The notes under the pieces: model-generated | The model's database searches: none | Told to the model about the DNA's origin: nothing | Seen by the model: only the letters and a program-made list of their open reading frames with translations | Part shown: positions 37,252 to 45,555 of the stretch, one piece after another | Layout of the letters: each line of letters opens with the position of its first letter | Position numbering within the stretch: the stretch's first letter is position 1 | NCBI RefSeq assembly: GCF_018967645.1 | Contig: NZ_JAHLZF010000001.1 | Span: 124,001-188,000 of the forward strand | Source of the DNA: Allobacillus halotolerans | GTDB lineage: Bacteria > Bacillota > Bacilli > Bacillales > Alkalibacillaceae | Length of the DNA stretch: 64,000 nt | Direction of reading: 5' to 3' | Program-made: the position numbers and the translations under genes

Positions 37252-38739
37252 TTACTTTGTGTTTTCTCCCTTAGGCATTCGTGCGGCTGATTGTGGATGA
37301 ACAATGCTCGGACGGAAACGTTGGTGAGGAACCGTCATTCGGATAAACACGTGCCATAGTGCTCTCCCATTAAAAGGAATCAATGGCCAAAAATAAGGCG
37401 TATTCAGCGAGATTGTTCGCACTAAGTGGAGCAAATACAGTGTTACACCAATTATAAATCCGGCAGCTCCCCATATCGATACAGCAATGACCAACATAAT
37501 CCTCACCAGTTTATTAGCAACACCTAATTCATGGCTTGGTGTCGAGTAGGTACCAATCGCACTAATTGCTACGTATAAGATAATTTCTGGACTGAACAAA
37601 CCGACTGTGATTGCGATCTCGCCAATCAACACCGCCGCAATAAGTCCCATAGCGGTCGATAGGGCGGTCGGTGTGTGAATGGCCGCAATCCTCATGAATT
37701 CCAATCCAATATCTGCCAGTAACACTTGCACAATAATTGGCAGATTACCTTCTTCTTTTAAGCCAATAAACGATAACTCCGGTGGTAAGTATTCAGGTTG
37801 TGTTGCGAATAGTACCCATAATGGCAGCAAAAAGATTGATAAAATAACACCAAAGAATCTCACCCAACGAATGAACGTACCGACTGATGGAACTTGCCGA
37901 CTTTCTTCTGCATGTTGAACATGATGAAAGAACGTTGTCGGTGTAATCATGACACTGGGCGATGTATCCACATAGATGAGGACATGGCCTTCAAATAAAT
38001 GAGCTGATGCGACATCCGGCCTTTCTGTGTATCGAACTAAAGGAAACGGATTAATACTTTGAGAAACGAGGAATTCTTCCAATGCTTTATCAGACATCGC
38101 CATGCCGTCCACATTAATTTTACTAATTTCTTTCTTAATGACATCGACCAATCCGGGGTCTGCAACATCTTTTAAATAAGCAATGGATACATCGGTTTGT
38201 GAGCGCTCACCGACACGCATAATCTCCATGCGTAAACGATCATCTCGTATCCTTCTCCTGGTTAGCCCTGAGTTTTCTATAATATTTTCTGTGAATCCGT
38301 CACGTGCACCTCGCACGACCTTCTCTGTATCCGGCTCTTTTGGTCCACGACCTGGATAATTCCTTACATCAACGACAAGAGCAAATGATTCCCCGTCAAT
38401 GGTGACAACCACCAAACCCGATAATAATTGGTTAATGGCATCATCATAAGTTTTAAACTCTTCTACTTGATGATTCATCAGTCGGTTTTTTATGATTTCG
38501 GCCAATTTCCGTTTCTCCGACTCAAAATCATTGATTTCAACCAGTTTCTTTATGATTTCAATCGTATATTCAGAATCAGTCAAACCGTTCACAAAATAAA
38601 TATCGACATCATGTTCTAAAACAAGGAGTGAGCGTCTACCAACATCGAACGAGGTTCCGATTCCTAATTGATCACCGAAGACTTTACGGCTTTTTTTGAT
38701 AGACGCATCAATTGTTTTACCTTTTACATCTTGAGCCAT
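37252..38739 (-). CDS. spoVAF: Stage V sporulation protein AF
   Basis: A membrane protein of 495 residues, homologous to the GerA-type A subunit of germinant receptors. A large cytoplasmic N-terminal domain (about 1-265) with GPKEPDTEKVVRGARDGF near 135-150 is followed by about five membrane segments (275-460) and a basic tail. In B. subtilis it is in the spoVA operon and affects germination. It lies 13 bp after spoVAE; the usual spoVAEA gene between them is missing. Confidence 0.93.
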   Translation of the reverse strand: MAQDVKGKTIDASIKKSRKVFGDQLGIGTSFDVGRRSLLVLEHDVDIYFVNGLTDSEYTIEIIKKLVEINDFESEKRKLAEIIKNRLMNHQVEEFKTYDDAINQLLSGLVVVTIDGESFALVVDVRNYPGRGPKEPDTEKVVRGARDGFTENIIENSGLTRRRIRDDRLRMEIMRVGERSQTDVSIAYLKDVADPGLVDVIKKEISKINVDGMAMSDKALEEFLVSQSINPFPLVRYTERPDVASAHLFEGHVLIYVDTSPSVMITPTTFFHHVQHAEESRQVPSVGTFIRWVRFFGVILSIFLLPLWVLFATQPEYLPPELSFIGLKEEGNLPIIVQVLLADIGLEFMRIAAIHTPTALSTAMGLIAAVLIGEIAITVGLFSPEIILYVAISAIGTYSTPSHELGVANKLVRIMLVIAVSIWGAAGFIIGVTLYLLHLVRTISLNTPYFWPLIPFNGRALWHVFIRMTVPHQRFRPSIVHPQSAARMPKGENTK

Positions 38740-38752
38740 TTGATTACCCCTT

Positions 38753-39109
38753 TTAGCCTTTTGGTTTGAAAATTAAGGCAATGATAAATCCAAATAAAAT
38801 AGCGGAAGAAATACCTGCTGAAGTCAATTGAAAAATACCAAGAGCTATTCCCATAAACCCATGTTCTTCTGATTGTGCCATGGCGCCGTGAAGAAGATTA
38901 TGTCCAAAACTTGTGATCGGCACGGTCGCTCCTGCGCCAGCGAACTCAATCAATTTGTCGTATAAATCAAAACCGTCTAAAACGGCGCCAGCGACTACAA
39001 AGGAAGACATTACATGTGCAGGAGTAAGCTTTGCGACATCAAATAACAGTTGACCTACTACACAGATCGCTCCACCAACTAAAAATGCCCATAAAAACTG
39101 TAAAAACAT
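38753..39109 (-). CDS. spoVAE: Stage V sporulation protein AE (SpoVAEB type)
   Basis: A small membrane protein (118 residues from the ATG at 39109, three to four membrane segments) of the SpoVAC/SpoVAEB family, part of the channel for dipicolinic acid movement. The block [12 protein letters not shown] parallels the VTGFANSIT region of SpoVAC, showing their kinship. The open frame extends to 39151, but the ATG at 39109 overlaps the spoVAD stop as TGATG, a typical coupling, and is preferred. Confidence 0.93.
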   Translation of the reverse strand: MFLQFLWAFLVGGAICVVGQLLFDVAKLTPAHVMSSFVVAGAVLDGFDLYDKLIEFAGAGATVPITSFGHNLLHGAMAQSEEHGFMGIALGIFQLTSAGISSAILFGFIIALIFKPKG

Positions 39110-40116
39110 CAGTCTTTCACCCGCTTTATAACCACGCCATGTGCAATACAAGGAATGGATTCTTTTTGTTGGACAATCGTTGGACTGAGTAATGCACCAG
39201 TTGCAACGACAAGCACTTTATCAAGCTTATGATCCATCATTTGTTGCATGATATATCCATAAGTGACAACAGCTGAGCTTGCACATCCACTTCCTCCTGC
39301 GTTCACTTTTTGGCTATCATGATAAATCATTAGTCCACAATCTTGATGCACATCCTCGATATCATAGCCTGATTGCTCTGTTAATTTTTTTAATATTGGT
39401 GTACCTACACTGGCTAAGTCGCCGGTCAAGATGATATCGTAATCATCTGGTTGGCGACCAAAATCTTTGAAGTGTTGTACGATCGTATTGGCTGCGGCTG
39501 GTGCCATCGCAGAACCCATATCCAACGGATCAGTCACACCATAGTCAATCACTTTTCCAATTGTCGCTCCTTCCACTTGGATTGCCGCCTTTTCCTTTTG
39601 GACTAAGACCGACCCAGCTCCAGTCACTGTACAATGTGCAGTATTCGGTTTTTGTATTCCGTACTCTGTTGGATAGCGAAATTGTCTTTCAGCTGTTGAA
39701 TAATGACTGCTTGTACCGGCAACAACTTTGGAACAATGACCTGCGTCAACGAACGAGGAACTTATTGCCACAGTTTCCATCGATGTTGAGCAAGCACCGA
39801 ATACGCCGAAAAAAGGGATGTCCATGTCCCTTGCGACATAGCTGGATGAGATGGTTTGATTCAGTAGGTCACCACTAATGAATAGGTCGACAGCATCTTG
39901 CCGTGTATTTGTTTTGGATAACGTCAGTCCGATTGATTTTTTCAATAAAGCCTGCTCTGCTTTTTCCCACGTTTTTTCGTTGCAATATAAATCGTCAAAA
40001 CTATAATCAAACGTATCTGCCAATGGCCCCTTTGCTTCCTTTGGTCCAGTTACCGTGGCGTTTCCATCAATATAAACTCCATTTGTAAATTTCCATGAAT
40101 TTTTTCCTTGTTTCAC
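39109..40116 (-). CDS. spoVAD: Stage V sporulation protein AD (DPA-binding)
   Basis: A thiolase-fold protein of 335 residues that binds dipicolinic acid for uptake into the forespore. The fold is evident from the [10 protein letters not shown] block near residue 112 (thiolase nucleophile region) and C-terminal GGSGCASSA near 270. It is peripheral on the membrane. It follows spoVAC after 18 bp and is coupled to spoVAE by stop/start overlap. Confidence 0.95.
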   Translation of the reverse strand: MKQGKNSWKFTNGVYIDGNATVTGPKEAKGPLADTFDYSFDDLYCNEKTWEKAEQALLKKSIGLTLSKTNTRQDAVDLFISGDLLNQTISSSYVARDMDIPFFGVFGACSTSMETVAISSSFVDAGHCSKVVAGTSSHYSTAERQFRYPTEYGIQKPNTAHCTVTGAGSVLVQKEKAAIQVEGATIGKVIDYGVTDPLDMGSAMAPAAANTIVQHFKDFGRQPDDYDIILTGDLASVGTPILKKLTEQSGYDIEDVHQDCGLMIYHDSQKVNAGGSGCASSAVVTYGYIMQQMMDHKLDKVLVVATGALLSPTIVQQKESIPCIAHGVVIKRVKD

Positions 40117-40134
40117 TTGCGATCACCTCTATTG

Positions 40135-40581
40135 TTAGAGTAATTGCTGGATTGTATACCGAATTAAACCGACGACATAAGCAGATACCGTACCAAAAAC
40201 GATTACAGACCCAGCTAGCTTAAACATGTTTGTTGATATCCCAAAAAGAATTCCTTCACTCTTATGCTCTAAAGCAGCACTTGTGATCGAGTTGGCGAAG
40301 CCTGTAACGGGTACAGCAGCACCTGCGCCTGCAAAACTTCCTAAGCGATCGTACACGCCAAAACCGGTCAATAATGCAGATATCAATATCAGTGTTGTTA
40401 CCGTCGGATTCCCTGCTTGTTTTTCTGTAAAATCAAATACGTACATATAAAAATAGGTCAACCCTTGTCCGATCACACAGATCAGACCCCCAACAATAAA
40501 AGCTTTCAGGCAATTCTTTAATAGTGGTGGTTTACCTTGATATGGTTTCACACTCTCTTTATAGTTATCTTTTGTAATCAT
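40135..40581 (-). CDS. spoVAC: Stage V sporulation protein AC (mechanosensitive channel)
   Basis: A membrane protein of 148 residues with four to five membrane segments. SpoVAC of B. subtilis acts as a mechanosensitive channel for dipicolinic acid release in germination. The conserved GFGVYDRLGSFAGAGAAVPVTGF region spans about residues 74-96 and resembles the matching part of SpoVAE. It lies between spoVAB and spoVAD with short spacers. Confidence 0.95.
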   Translation of the reverse strand: MITKDNYKESVKPYQGKPPLLKNCLKAFIVGGLICVIGQGLTYFYMYVFDFTEKQAGNPTVTTLILISALLTGFGVYDRLGSFAGAGAAVPVTGFANSITSAALEHKSEGILFGISTNMFKLAGSVIVFGTVSAYVVGLIRYTIQQLL

Positions 40582-40595
40582 TTAGATGCTCCTTT

Positions 40596-41015
40596 CTAAA
40601 AATCAAAGATTGTCCATTGAAAAAGCGAGCCAAAAATTTTGCCTAATACAATTGCAAGTAAGAGTGTCAATAGATAACGATTCAACCGAATACGTTTAAA
40701 AAGAATCGGAAACACATTGAGCACTTCGGTTAAAGCGGCAGCAAGCATGCCGATAAAAATTCCGTGTAACAGTCCCCACAACACTTCTATCGGAATCGGA
40801 ACTGAAATCATGGCTGTCTGAAACGATAAGTAGGTACCGAACACTGCACCAGCAGTTACGGCGTTTTCATAAAAGTGAATAAAGGTTCTTGACTTTGACA
40901 GTTGAGCTAACCGTGGAATGATTCCTAAAACTGCCAAGAAAGCGACAAACCCAGCGCCAACAGTAAAACCAGCTGCTAAGCCAATAAATAAGTCAACTAA
41001 ATAATTAATCTTCAT
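40596..41015 (-). CDS. spoVAB: Stage V sporulation protein AB
   Basis: A hydrophobic protein of 139 residues with about four membrane segments, of the SpoVAB family. The frame is open to 41087, but the extension overlaps spoVAA; the ATG at 41015 (MKINYLVDLFIGLAAGF) overlaps the spoVAA stop by 11 bases and gives the normal family start. Its role within the dipicolinate transport complex is not defined. Confidence 0.92.
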   Translation of the reverse strand: MKINYLVDLFIGLAAGFTVGAGFVAFLAVLGIIPRLAQLSKSRTFIHFYENAVTAGAVFGTYLSFQTAMISVPIPIEVLWGLLHGIFIGMLAAALTEVLNVFPILFKRIRLNRYLLTLLLAIVLGKIFGSLFQWTIFDF

Positions 41016-41619
41016 TTCGCTCGACCAGTTCATTTTCATGATAAGAAACATAACGTCGAATATCTTCATCATAGTTATGCATTTCAATGTCTAATGGGCT
41101 TGGCTCTTCATTTAATTTTTTCTTGAAAATATGATTAAAAAACAAAATCATACCGAGACCTAACCCGAGTGAATAAGGTATTTGAAACCATAAAATACTT
41201 CGCCCCTCTTCACCAGTTATCATATAATGGATACGCTCTTGTACTTCTTCCATGCTAACGTCATAATGAAAATTTATTATGGCCATCGCCGAACCGATAA
41301 ACAAAAGACACCAAATAAAAACAACGTATAACGGAAATATTTTTGAATGCTTCTTTTGGAGTTTAAGTATAGTTTGTGCAGGGCCGATTGTTTCTATTTC
41401 ATATTCCGGATAAAGCTTTCTGATTTTCTCGATAATTGTAAATATGTCTAGAACCTTATAAGTCAGGTCTTCTTTTTTGACTTCCGAAATGAAAAGCTGT
41501 TCAAGTTTTCTTTTCACTTCATCCTCAGCTTGAATCCAAGCAATGTCCCTCAGAAAAACTTTTTCATTCGACTGAACTGTTTTATGGTGTTTTAATTTAA
41601 TGTAAATCACATGTGCCAT
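41005..41619 (-). CDS. spoVAA: Stage V sporulation protein AA
   Basis: First gene of the spoVA operon; 204 residues from the ATG at 41619 (MAHVIYIKLKH). A cytoplasmic N-terminal domain (about 1-95) is followed by two membrane segments (about 103-125 and 148-170). Three further in-frame starts lie just upstream (41634, 41628 and 41622); the GAAGGTG site best fits 41619. A sigma-G-like promoter is predicted at 41653-41681, as expected for forespore expression. Confidence 0.92.
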   Translation of the reverse strand: MAHVIYIKLKHHKTVQSNEKVFLRDIAWIQAEDEVKRKLEQLFISEVKKEDLTYKVLDIFTIIEKIRKLYPEYEIETIGPAQTILKLQKKHSKIFPLYVVFIWCLLFIGSAMAIINFHYDVSMEEVQERIHYMITGEEGRSILWFQIPYSLGLGLGMILFFNHIFKKKLNEEPSPLDIEMHNYDEDIRRYVSYHENELVERNED

Positions 41620-41652
41620 CATCTTCACCTTCACTAATCGACTCTAGCCGTT

Positions 41653-41681
41653 AGTATGTACGTTCATCTTTAAAGCATGTA
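41653..41681 (-). promoter_or_regulatory. Candidate sigma-G promoter of the spoVA operon
   Basis: On the minus strand ACATG (-35-like, 4 of 5) and CATACTA (full match to the sigma-G -10 pattern CATNNTA) are 17 bp apart, 33 bp before the spoVAA start. Confidence 0.5.
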
Positions 41682-41874
41682 TTTCGATTGGAAATTTAAG
41701 TTTAACCAGCTTAGATTTTGGGATTTAAAAAGAGGTTCCGTACTGAGAATAATTAGGTTGTATTTAGTGGTAAGAGTCCACGCAATTTTGTGGAAGCGAA
41801 GGCGGGCAAAACATCATATGAAGAATTGCGTTCTTTTAAAATGATGAAAATGATCTTACGCGTAGTTTGGTATT

Positions 41875-42102
41875 AACCTCGATTGGCTTAAAAATGGCCT
41901 AATCAGAGGTAGAATGCAAAATTAGTGCTCTACCCCTGAATAGAAGTGCTCTAATCGGGGGTAGCAGGTAAAATTCTTGCTCTACCCCTGAATTGAAGTG
42001 CTCTAATCGGGGATAGCGGGTAATATTCTTGCTCTACCCCTGAATAGAAGTGCTCTAATCGGGGGTAGAGCACAAAAACCATGCTCTACATACAAATAGA
42101 AT
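41875..42102. repeat. 52-bp tandem repeat array
   Basis: Units begin at 41875 (degenerate), 41927, 41979, 42031 and 42083 (partial), spaced exactly 52 bp. The three central copies are nearly identical. Each holds an inverted repeat of GCTCTACCCC with GGGGTAGAGC-like sequence, perfect over 10 bp in the fourth unit (42031-42040 with 42062-42071). The array lies in the 948-bp gap between sigF and spoVAA, which also holds the sigF terminator, the spoVA promoter and another repeat block. No coding frame fits. Confidence 0.88.
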
Positions 42103-42205
42103 GGATCTCGCCTCGCTATAATGTTCTATCCTAAAACATTATTTGGAACTGAATGTACGTAAATACATTTGCCCCACTCTTTTTTATTAGTGGCTAGAAC
42201 AAAGT

Positions 42206-42245
42206 TAAAACCCGAACGATTTATTTATCTAAATCGTTCGGGTTT
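42206..42245 (-). terminator. Rho-independent terminator of dacF-spoIIA
   Basis: A perfect 15-bp stem (42208-42222 with 42231-42245), 8-base loop, and TTTTAACTTT on the minus strand. It is the first strong terminator after sigF, 320 bp past its stop. Confidence 0.8.
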
Positions 42246-42269
42246 CTTGCTTGAATAACGCTCCATCAA

Positions 42270-42480
42270 TACACTTCGTTTTTCGCAGAGCCACCTTGGC
42301 CTTAAAACATGCCCTGTAGGTTCTCGTGACACGTGCTATTCAGATGCCCAGGACGGGCTAGTGTCAACGTTGGCCACAGGACGTACATCCACAGGAAGTG
42401 GTGGCTTCCCGCGTTGCACACAGGACGTGTGCGGTTTTAGCGGAAGTTCCTTTTATTTCCTGACCCGCAGGCGTCTTCGT
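42270..42480. repeat. GC-richer structured block with CAGGACGT-type repeats
   Basis: Between sigF and its terminator lies a block whose base composition differs from its surroundings. It contains four related motifs on the plus strand: CCCAGGACGGG (about 42347), CCACAGGACGTAC (about 42374), CCACAGGAAGTGG (about 42389) and CACACAGGACGTGTG (about 42417), several partly palindromic. Its left edge shares a 17-bp word with 9667-9683. No protein frame is present. Probably a composite intergenic repeat or a structured RNA region; the family is not identified. Confidence 0.5.
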
Positions 42481-42567
42481 GTTATGATTTCGCTTCCTAT
42501 CCAATTTACTTCTTTTGTTATTTAACGATTCGTCTCTTTCAACAACTTTTATTTTTTGTATCGGTTT

Positions 42568-43320
42568 CTATTGATTCAAATATTCTTTTAAGTGCTGAAG
42601 GATGCTTTTTTCCAATCGAGATACTTGCACTTGAGAAATACTCAGTCGTTCAGCTACTTCCGATTGAGTTTGGTCTTTATAGTAGCGCAAATATACAATG
42701 AGGCGCTCTCGTTCATTTAAGTGCCGAACGGCTTCCTTCAAAGCAATGTGGTCAAACCACTCGGTGTTCTGGTCGGCTATTTGATCCATTAATGTGATCG
42801 GATCTCCTTCATTTTCATAAACCGTTTCGTGAATCGAATGAGGTTGCTGATTTGCCTCAAGTGCCAAGAGGATATCCTCTTTCGGAATATTCATCTCTTC
42901 ACTTAGCATCGAAATGGATGGTGATTCACCGAGTTGCTTCGTTAGTTCGTCTTTTTTAATACGAATCTTATTATTCAATTCCTTTAGGGAGCGACTCACC
43001 TTCAAAGAGCCATCATCTCTGATAAAACGCTGAATTTCCCCGATGATCATTGGTACAGCGTATGTAGAGAATCGCACATCATAAGACAAATCGAATTTAT
43101 CAATGGATTTAATCAATCCAATACATCCAATTTGAAATAGATCATCTGGTTCATATCCTCGATTCAAAAACCGTTGGACAACAGACCATACGAGCCGGGT
43201 GTTATGTTCGACGATTTCATCACGGGCGTTTTCATCACCACTTTGACTTCTTTCAATCAATTCACGGACTGTTTCATTACTGAGTGATATATTCTTTTTG
43301 ATCTGACTATTTTGGCTCAT
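42568..43320 (-). CDS. sigF: RNA polymerase sigma-F factor (SpoIIAC)
   Basis: First forespore-specific sigma factor, held inactive by SpoIIAB. Sigma70 region 2 (LVWSVVQRFLNRGYEPDDLFQIGCIGL is almost the same as in B. subtilis), region 3 and region 4 helix-turn-helix (SQSEVAERLSISQVQVSRLEK-like) are all present. The frame opens at a GTG at 43329, but AGGTGA fits the ATG at 43320 (MSQNSQIKK), giving 250 residues. It follows spoIIAB after 9 bp. The mRNA probably has a long 3' region to the terminator at 42206-42245. Confidence 0.97.
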   Translation of the reverse strand: MSQNSQIKKNISLSNETVRELIERSQSGDENARDEIVEHNTRLVWSVVQRFLNRGYEPDDLFQIGCIGLIKSIDKFDLSYDVRFSTYAVPMIIGEIQRFIRDDGSLKVSRSLKELNNKIRIKKDELTKQLGESPSISMLSEEMNIPKEDILLALEANQQPHSIHETVYENEGDPITLMDQIADQNTEWFDHIALKEAVRHLNERERLIVYLRYYKDQTQSEVAERLSISQVQVSRLEKSILQHLKEYLNQ

Positions 43321-43329
43321 CGGCATCAC

Positions 43330-43770
43330 CTAATTGTAAGCCGATTGATTGTTTAGGAACTTTTTTCTCAGCGTGACCGTTGTCCCGTGGTTGGGAATTG
43401 ATTCAATTTCAAAGTGATCCATGAAATTTTCCATAATGGTAAAACCCATTCCAGATCGTTCTAACTCTGGTTTCGATGTATACATTGGTTGAATGGCTTC
43501 ATCAACATCCTCAATCCCATTGCCGAAGTCGCGGATCGTCAAGGAGATATCTTGGTCTTTGAGTTCGCATTCGATCAACACGGTTCCTTCTTCATTTTCT
43601 TCATATCCATGAATAATTGCATTGGTTACTGCCTCAGAGACGACTGTCTTAATTTCCGTCAGCTCTTCAACCGTTGGGTCTAATTGAGCAATGAAAGCAG
43701 CAACGGTTGTACGCGCAAATGATTCATTTTCACTTTTGGCGGCAAACTCCACTTTCATGAAATTACTCAT
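43330..43770 (-). CDS. spoIIAB: Anti-sigma-F factor / serine kinase SpoIIAB
   Basis: GHKL-type kinase that binds sigma-F and phosphorylates SpoIIAA. The N box ([11 protein letters not shown], about 46-56), G1 box (DFGNGI, about 81-86) and G2 box ([13 protein letters not shown], about 105-117) of the ATP site are intact. Length 146 residues. It overlaps spoIIAA by 4 bases and is followed by sigF after 9 bp, the classic spoIIA operon. Confidence 0.97.
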   Translation of the reverse strand: MSNFMKVEFAAKSENESFARTTVAAFIAQLDPTVEELTEIKTVVSEAVTNAIIHGYEENEEGTVLIECELKDQDISLTIRDFGNGIEDVDEAIQPMYTSKPELERSGMGFTIMENFMDHFEIESIPNHGTTVTLRKKFLNNQSAYN

Positions 43771-44126
43771 AGCGTCACCCCCAAACGAGCGAGTGCTGCT
43801 GCTTCATTATCTGCTGCATCGATAATTTTAAACAATCCCGATAACTCAAATAATCGTTGAACATCATAATTAATTGAGCAGATGACCATTTCACCGCCAA
43901 TTTCCTTCACTTCTTTATATCGGCCGAGAAATACACCTAACCCTGACGAATCCATAAAGTGTAGATTTTCCAGATTAACGACAACATGTTTTGTCATTCC
44001 GTTTTGTAAATACGACTGCCAATCGTTTTTTAACTGCTCCGCTTCATGATGATCCAACTCACCTGTCAGTCGAACCAATAAGACATCTTGTTTCTGTTCA
44101 AAATCATAAGTAAGACTCAAGGCCAT
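43767..44126 (-). CDS. spoIIAA: Anti-anti-sigma-F factor SpoIIAA
   Basis: STAS-domain protein that frees sigma-F by binding SpoIIAB when dephosphorylated. The phosphorylation site lies in the conserved [14 protein letters not shown] block (Ser60-Ser61), matching the Ser58 region of B. subtilis SpoIIAA. Length 119 residues. A GAGGAGGGG ribosome site precedes the ATG. A sigma-H-like promoter lies just upstream, right after the dacF stop. Confidence 0.97.
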   Translation of the reverse strand: MALSLTYDFEQKQDVLLVRLTGELDHHEAEQLKNDWQSYLQNGMTKHVVVNLENLHFMDSSGLGVFLGRYKEVKEIGGEMVICSINYDVQRLFELSGLFKIIDAADNEAAALARLGVTL

Positions 44127-44157
44127 ACCCCTCCTCTTGGTTTTAGCTACTTGAGTC

Positions 44158-44185
44158 TTTCTTTACTTCTTATGAAAAATCCTTC
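44158..44185 (-). promoter_or_regulatory. Candidate sigma-H promoter of the spoIIA operon
   Basis: On the minus strand GAAGGATTT (44185-44177, full match to RNAGGAWWW) and AAAGAAA (44164-44158, 6 of 7 to RNNGAAT) are 12 bp apart, 32 bp before spoIIAA. B. subtilis spoIIA is transcribed by sigma-H. Confidence 0.5.
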
Positions 44186-44197
44186 TCACTGACAAAA

Positions 44198-45370
44198 CTA
44201 GTTCATATTCGACGTTTTATATCCTTGATGCAAGAACTTTCCGACACGATTAAACAATTTTAACAATCTCGCTTCTTCTACGTCTTCTTTTACGTAGAGT
44301 GGAATTTTTTTGATTGTGGTGTCGCCTTTCTTAACGTGCAGATCACCTAATTGTTCCCCTTGCTTGATTGGCCACTTGTCTATATTTCCAGGTTTAACGA
44401 CCGTTTCATAGTCTTCCATCTCTTCTCCTTTTGATAATAGGACAGAAACATTTTGATCGGCGACTAAGTTCAATTCGTCTTGTTTTGATTTTAAGTGGGA
44501 CCACGTAAACAAAGGCGTTTCTTTATCATGCAATTTATGGAGTTCATAATGACTGAACGCATAGTCCAACATATTGGTCACGTCAGCATTTCGATCTTTG
44601 ACGGTTTTCGCTCCCATGGAGACCGCGATCACCCGCATATCTCCACGCTTTGCAGTGGCAGTCAGACCGTATTTCGCTTCATCTGTATATCCTGTTTTTA
44701 ATCCGTCGACACCTTGATAAAATTTCACCAATTTATTTGTATTGACTAACCAAAATTCTTCATCGGTCCCTTTTCGTAAATAATCTTCATAAATTTTAGT
44801 ATAAGAAGTGATTTCATCATGCTTCAAAAGCTCTTGCGCAATTTTAGCCAGATCATAAGCAGAGCTTACATGGCCTTCCGCGTGTAGTCCTGTTACGTTT
44901 TTGAACGTTGTGTTTTTAAGCCCTAATTCTTTTGCTCGCTTATTCATACGCTTAACGAAATTTTCTTCAGATACGGCAATTCTTTCAGCTAAAGCAACCG
45001 ATGAGTCATTAGCTGATGCGATCGCAATACTCTTCAGTAAATCTTCAACCGACATTTCCTCGTTTGGTTCTAAAAAAATTTGAGAACCACCCATTGATGC
45101 AGCATATTCGCTAACACGCACGGATTCACTTAATGTTAACTTTCCTTGGTCAATCTCCTCCATGATCAATAGTAGTGTCATAAGCTTTGTCATACTTGCA
45201 GGTGGTAACGGTTTGTGGGCATTTTTCTCATGTAGCACTGTACCTGTATCTACCTCCATTAAAAAAGAGCTTGATGAATGATCAGTTAATTCCGCTTCTT
45301 CTCCGAATACAGAAAAGCCTGGAATCATTACGAAAATAATCAACATAAGAATGGATACCTTACGAATCAT
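44198..45370 (-). CDS. dacF: Forespore D-alanyl-D-alanine carboxypeptidase DacF
   Basis: Penicillin-binding DD-carboxypeptidase that shapes cortex cross-linking. After a signal peptide (about 1-23) the catalytic motifs are S59-MTK, S119-AN and K225-TG; a PBP5-type C-terminal beta domain (about 275-370) and a probable amphipathic membrane anchor follow. Length 390 residues. It lies directly upstream of spoIIAA, as in B. subtilis, where read-through from dacF adds to late spoIIA expression. I saw no convincing sigma-F/G promoter upstream. Confidence 0.94.
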   Translation of the reverse strand: MIRKVSILMLIIFVMIPGFSVFGEEAELTDHSSSSFLMEVDTGTVLHEKNAHKPLPPASMTKLMTLLLIMEEIDQGKLTLSESVRVSEYAASMGGSQIFLEPNEEMSVEDLLKSIAIASANDSSVALAERIAVSEENFVKRMNKRAKELGLKNTTFKNVTGLHAEGHVSSAYDLAKIAQELLKHDEITSYTKIYEDYLRKGTDEEFWLVNTNKLVKFYQGVDGLKTGYTDEAKYGLTATAKRGDMRVIAVSMGAKTVKDRNADVTNMLDYAFSHYELHKLHDKETPLFTWSHLKSKQDELNLVADQNVSVLLSKGEEMEDYETVVKPGNIDKWPIKQGEQLGDLHVKKGDTTIKKIPLYVKEDVEEARLLKLFNRVGKFLHQGYKTSNMN

Positions 45371-45493
45371 AAACTTCCCTTCCCTCCATTAGTTCTGCTT
45401 GATATTTTTTCCATGATTCGAGAAATTATTACACTGTTTTAGTATTTAATGAAAAGGAAAGCTATATAAATGTCTTATTTTCGAATAGAACAC

Positions 45494-45539
45494 CATTAAA
45501 AAAACCCAAGCAAAGGTTGGAGTACCTTAGCTTGGGTTC
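45494..45539 (-). terminator. Rho-independent terminator of the xerD-deoB-pupG-pdp operon
   Basis: Stem AACCCAAGC / GCTTGGGTT (45503-45511 with 45530-45538), with an inner AAGG/CCTT pairing, then seven T residues on the minus strand. It lies 17 bp after the pdp stop. Confidence 0.9.
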
Positions 45540-45555
45540 ATTCTGCACAGCTCGC

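Noticed and set aside
41875-42102. Possible CRISPR array
   Set aside because: The repeats are contiguous 52-bp tandem units with no unique spacers of constant length, and no cas gene is in the window.
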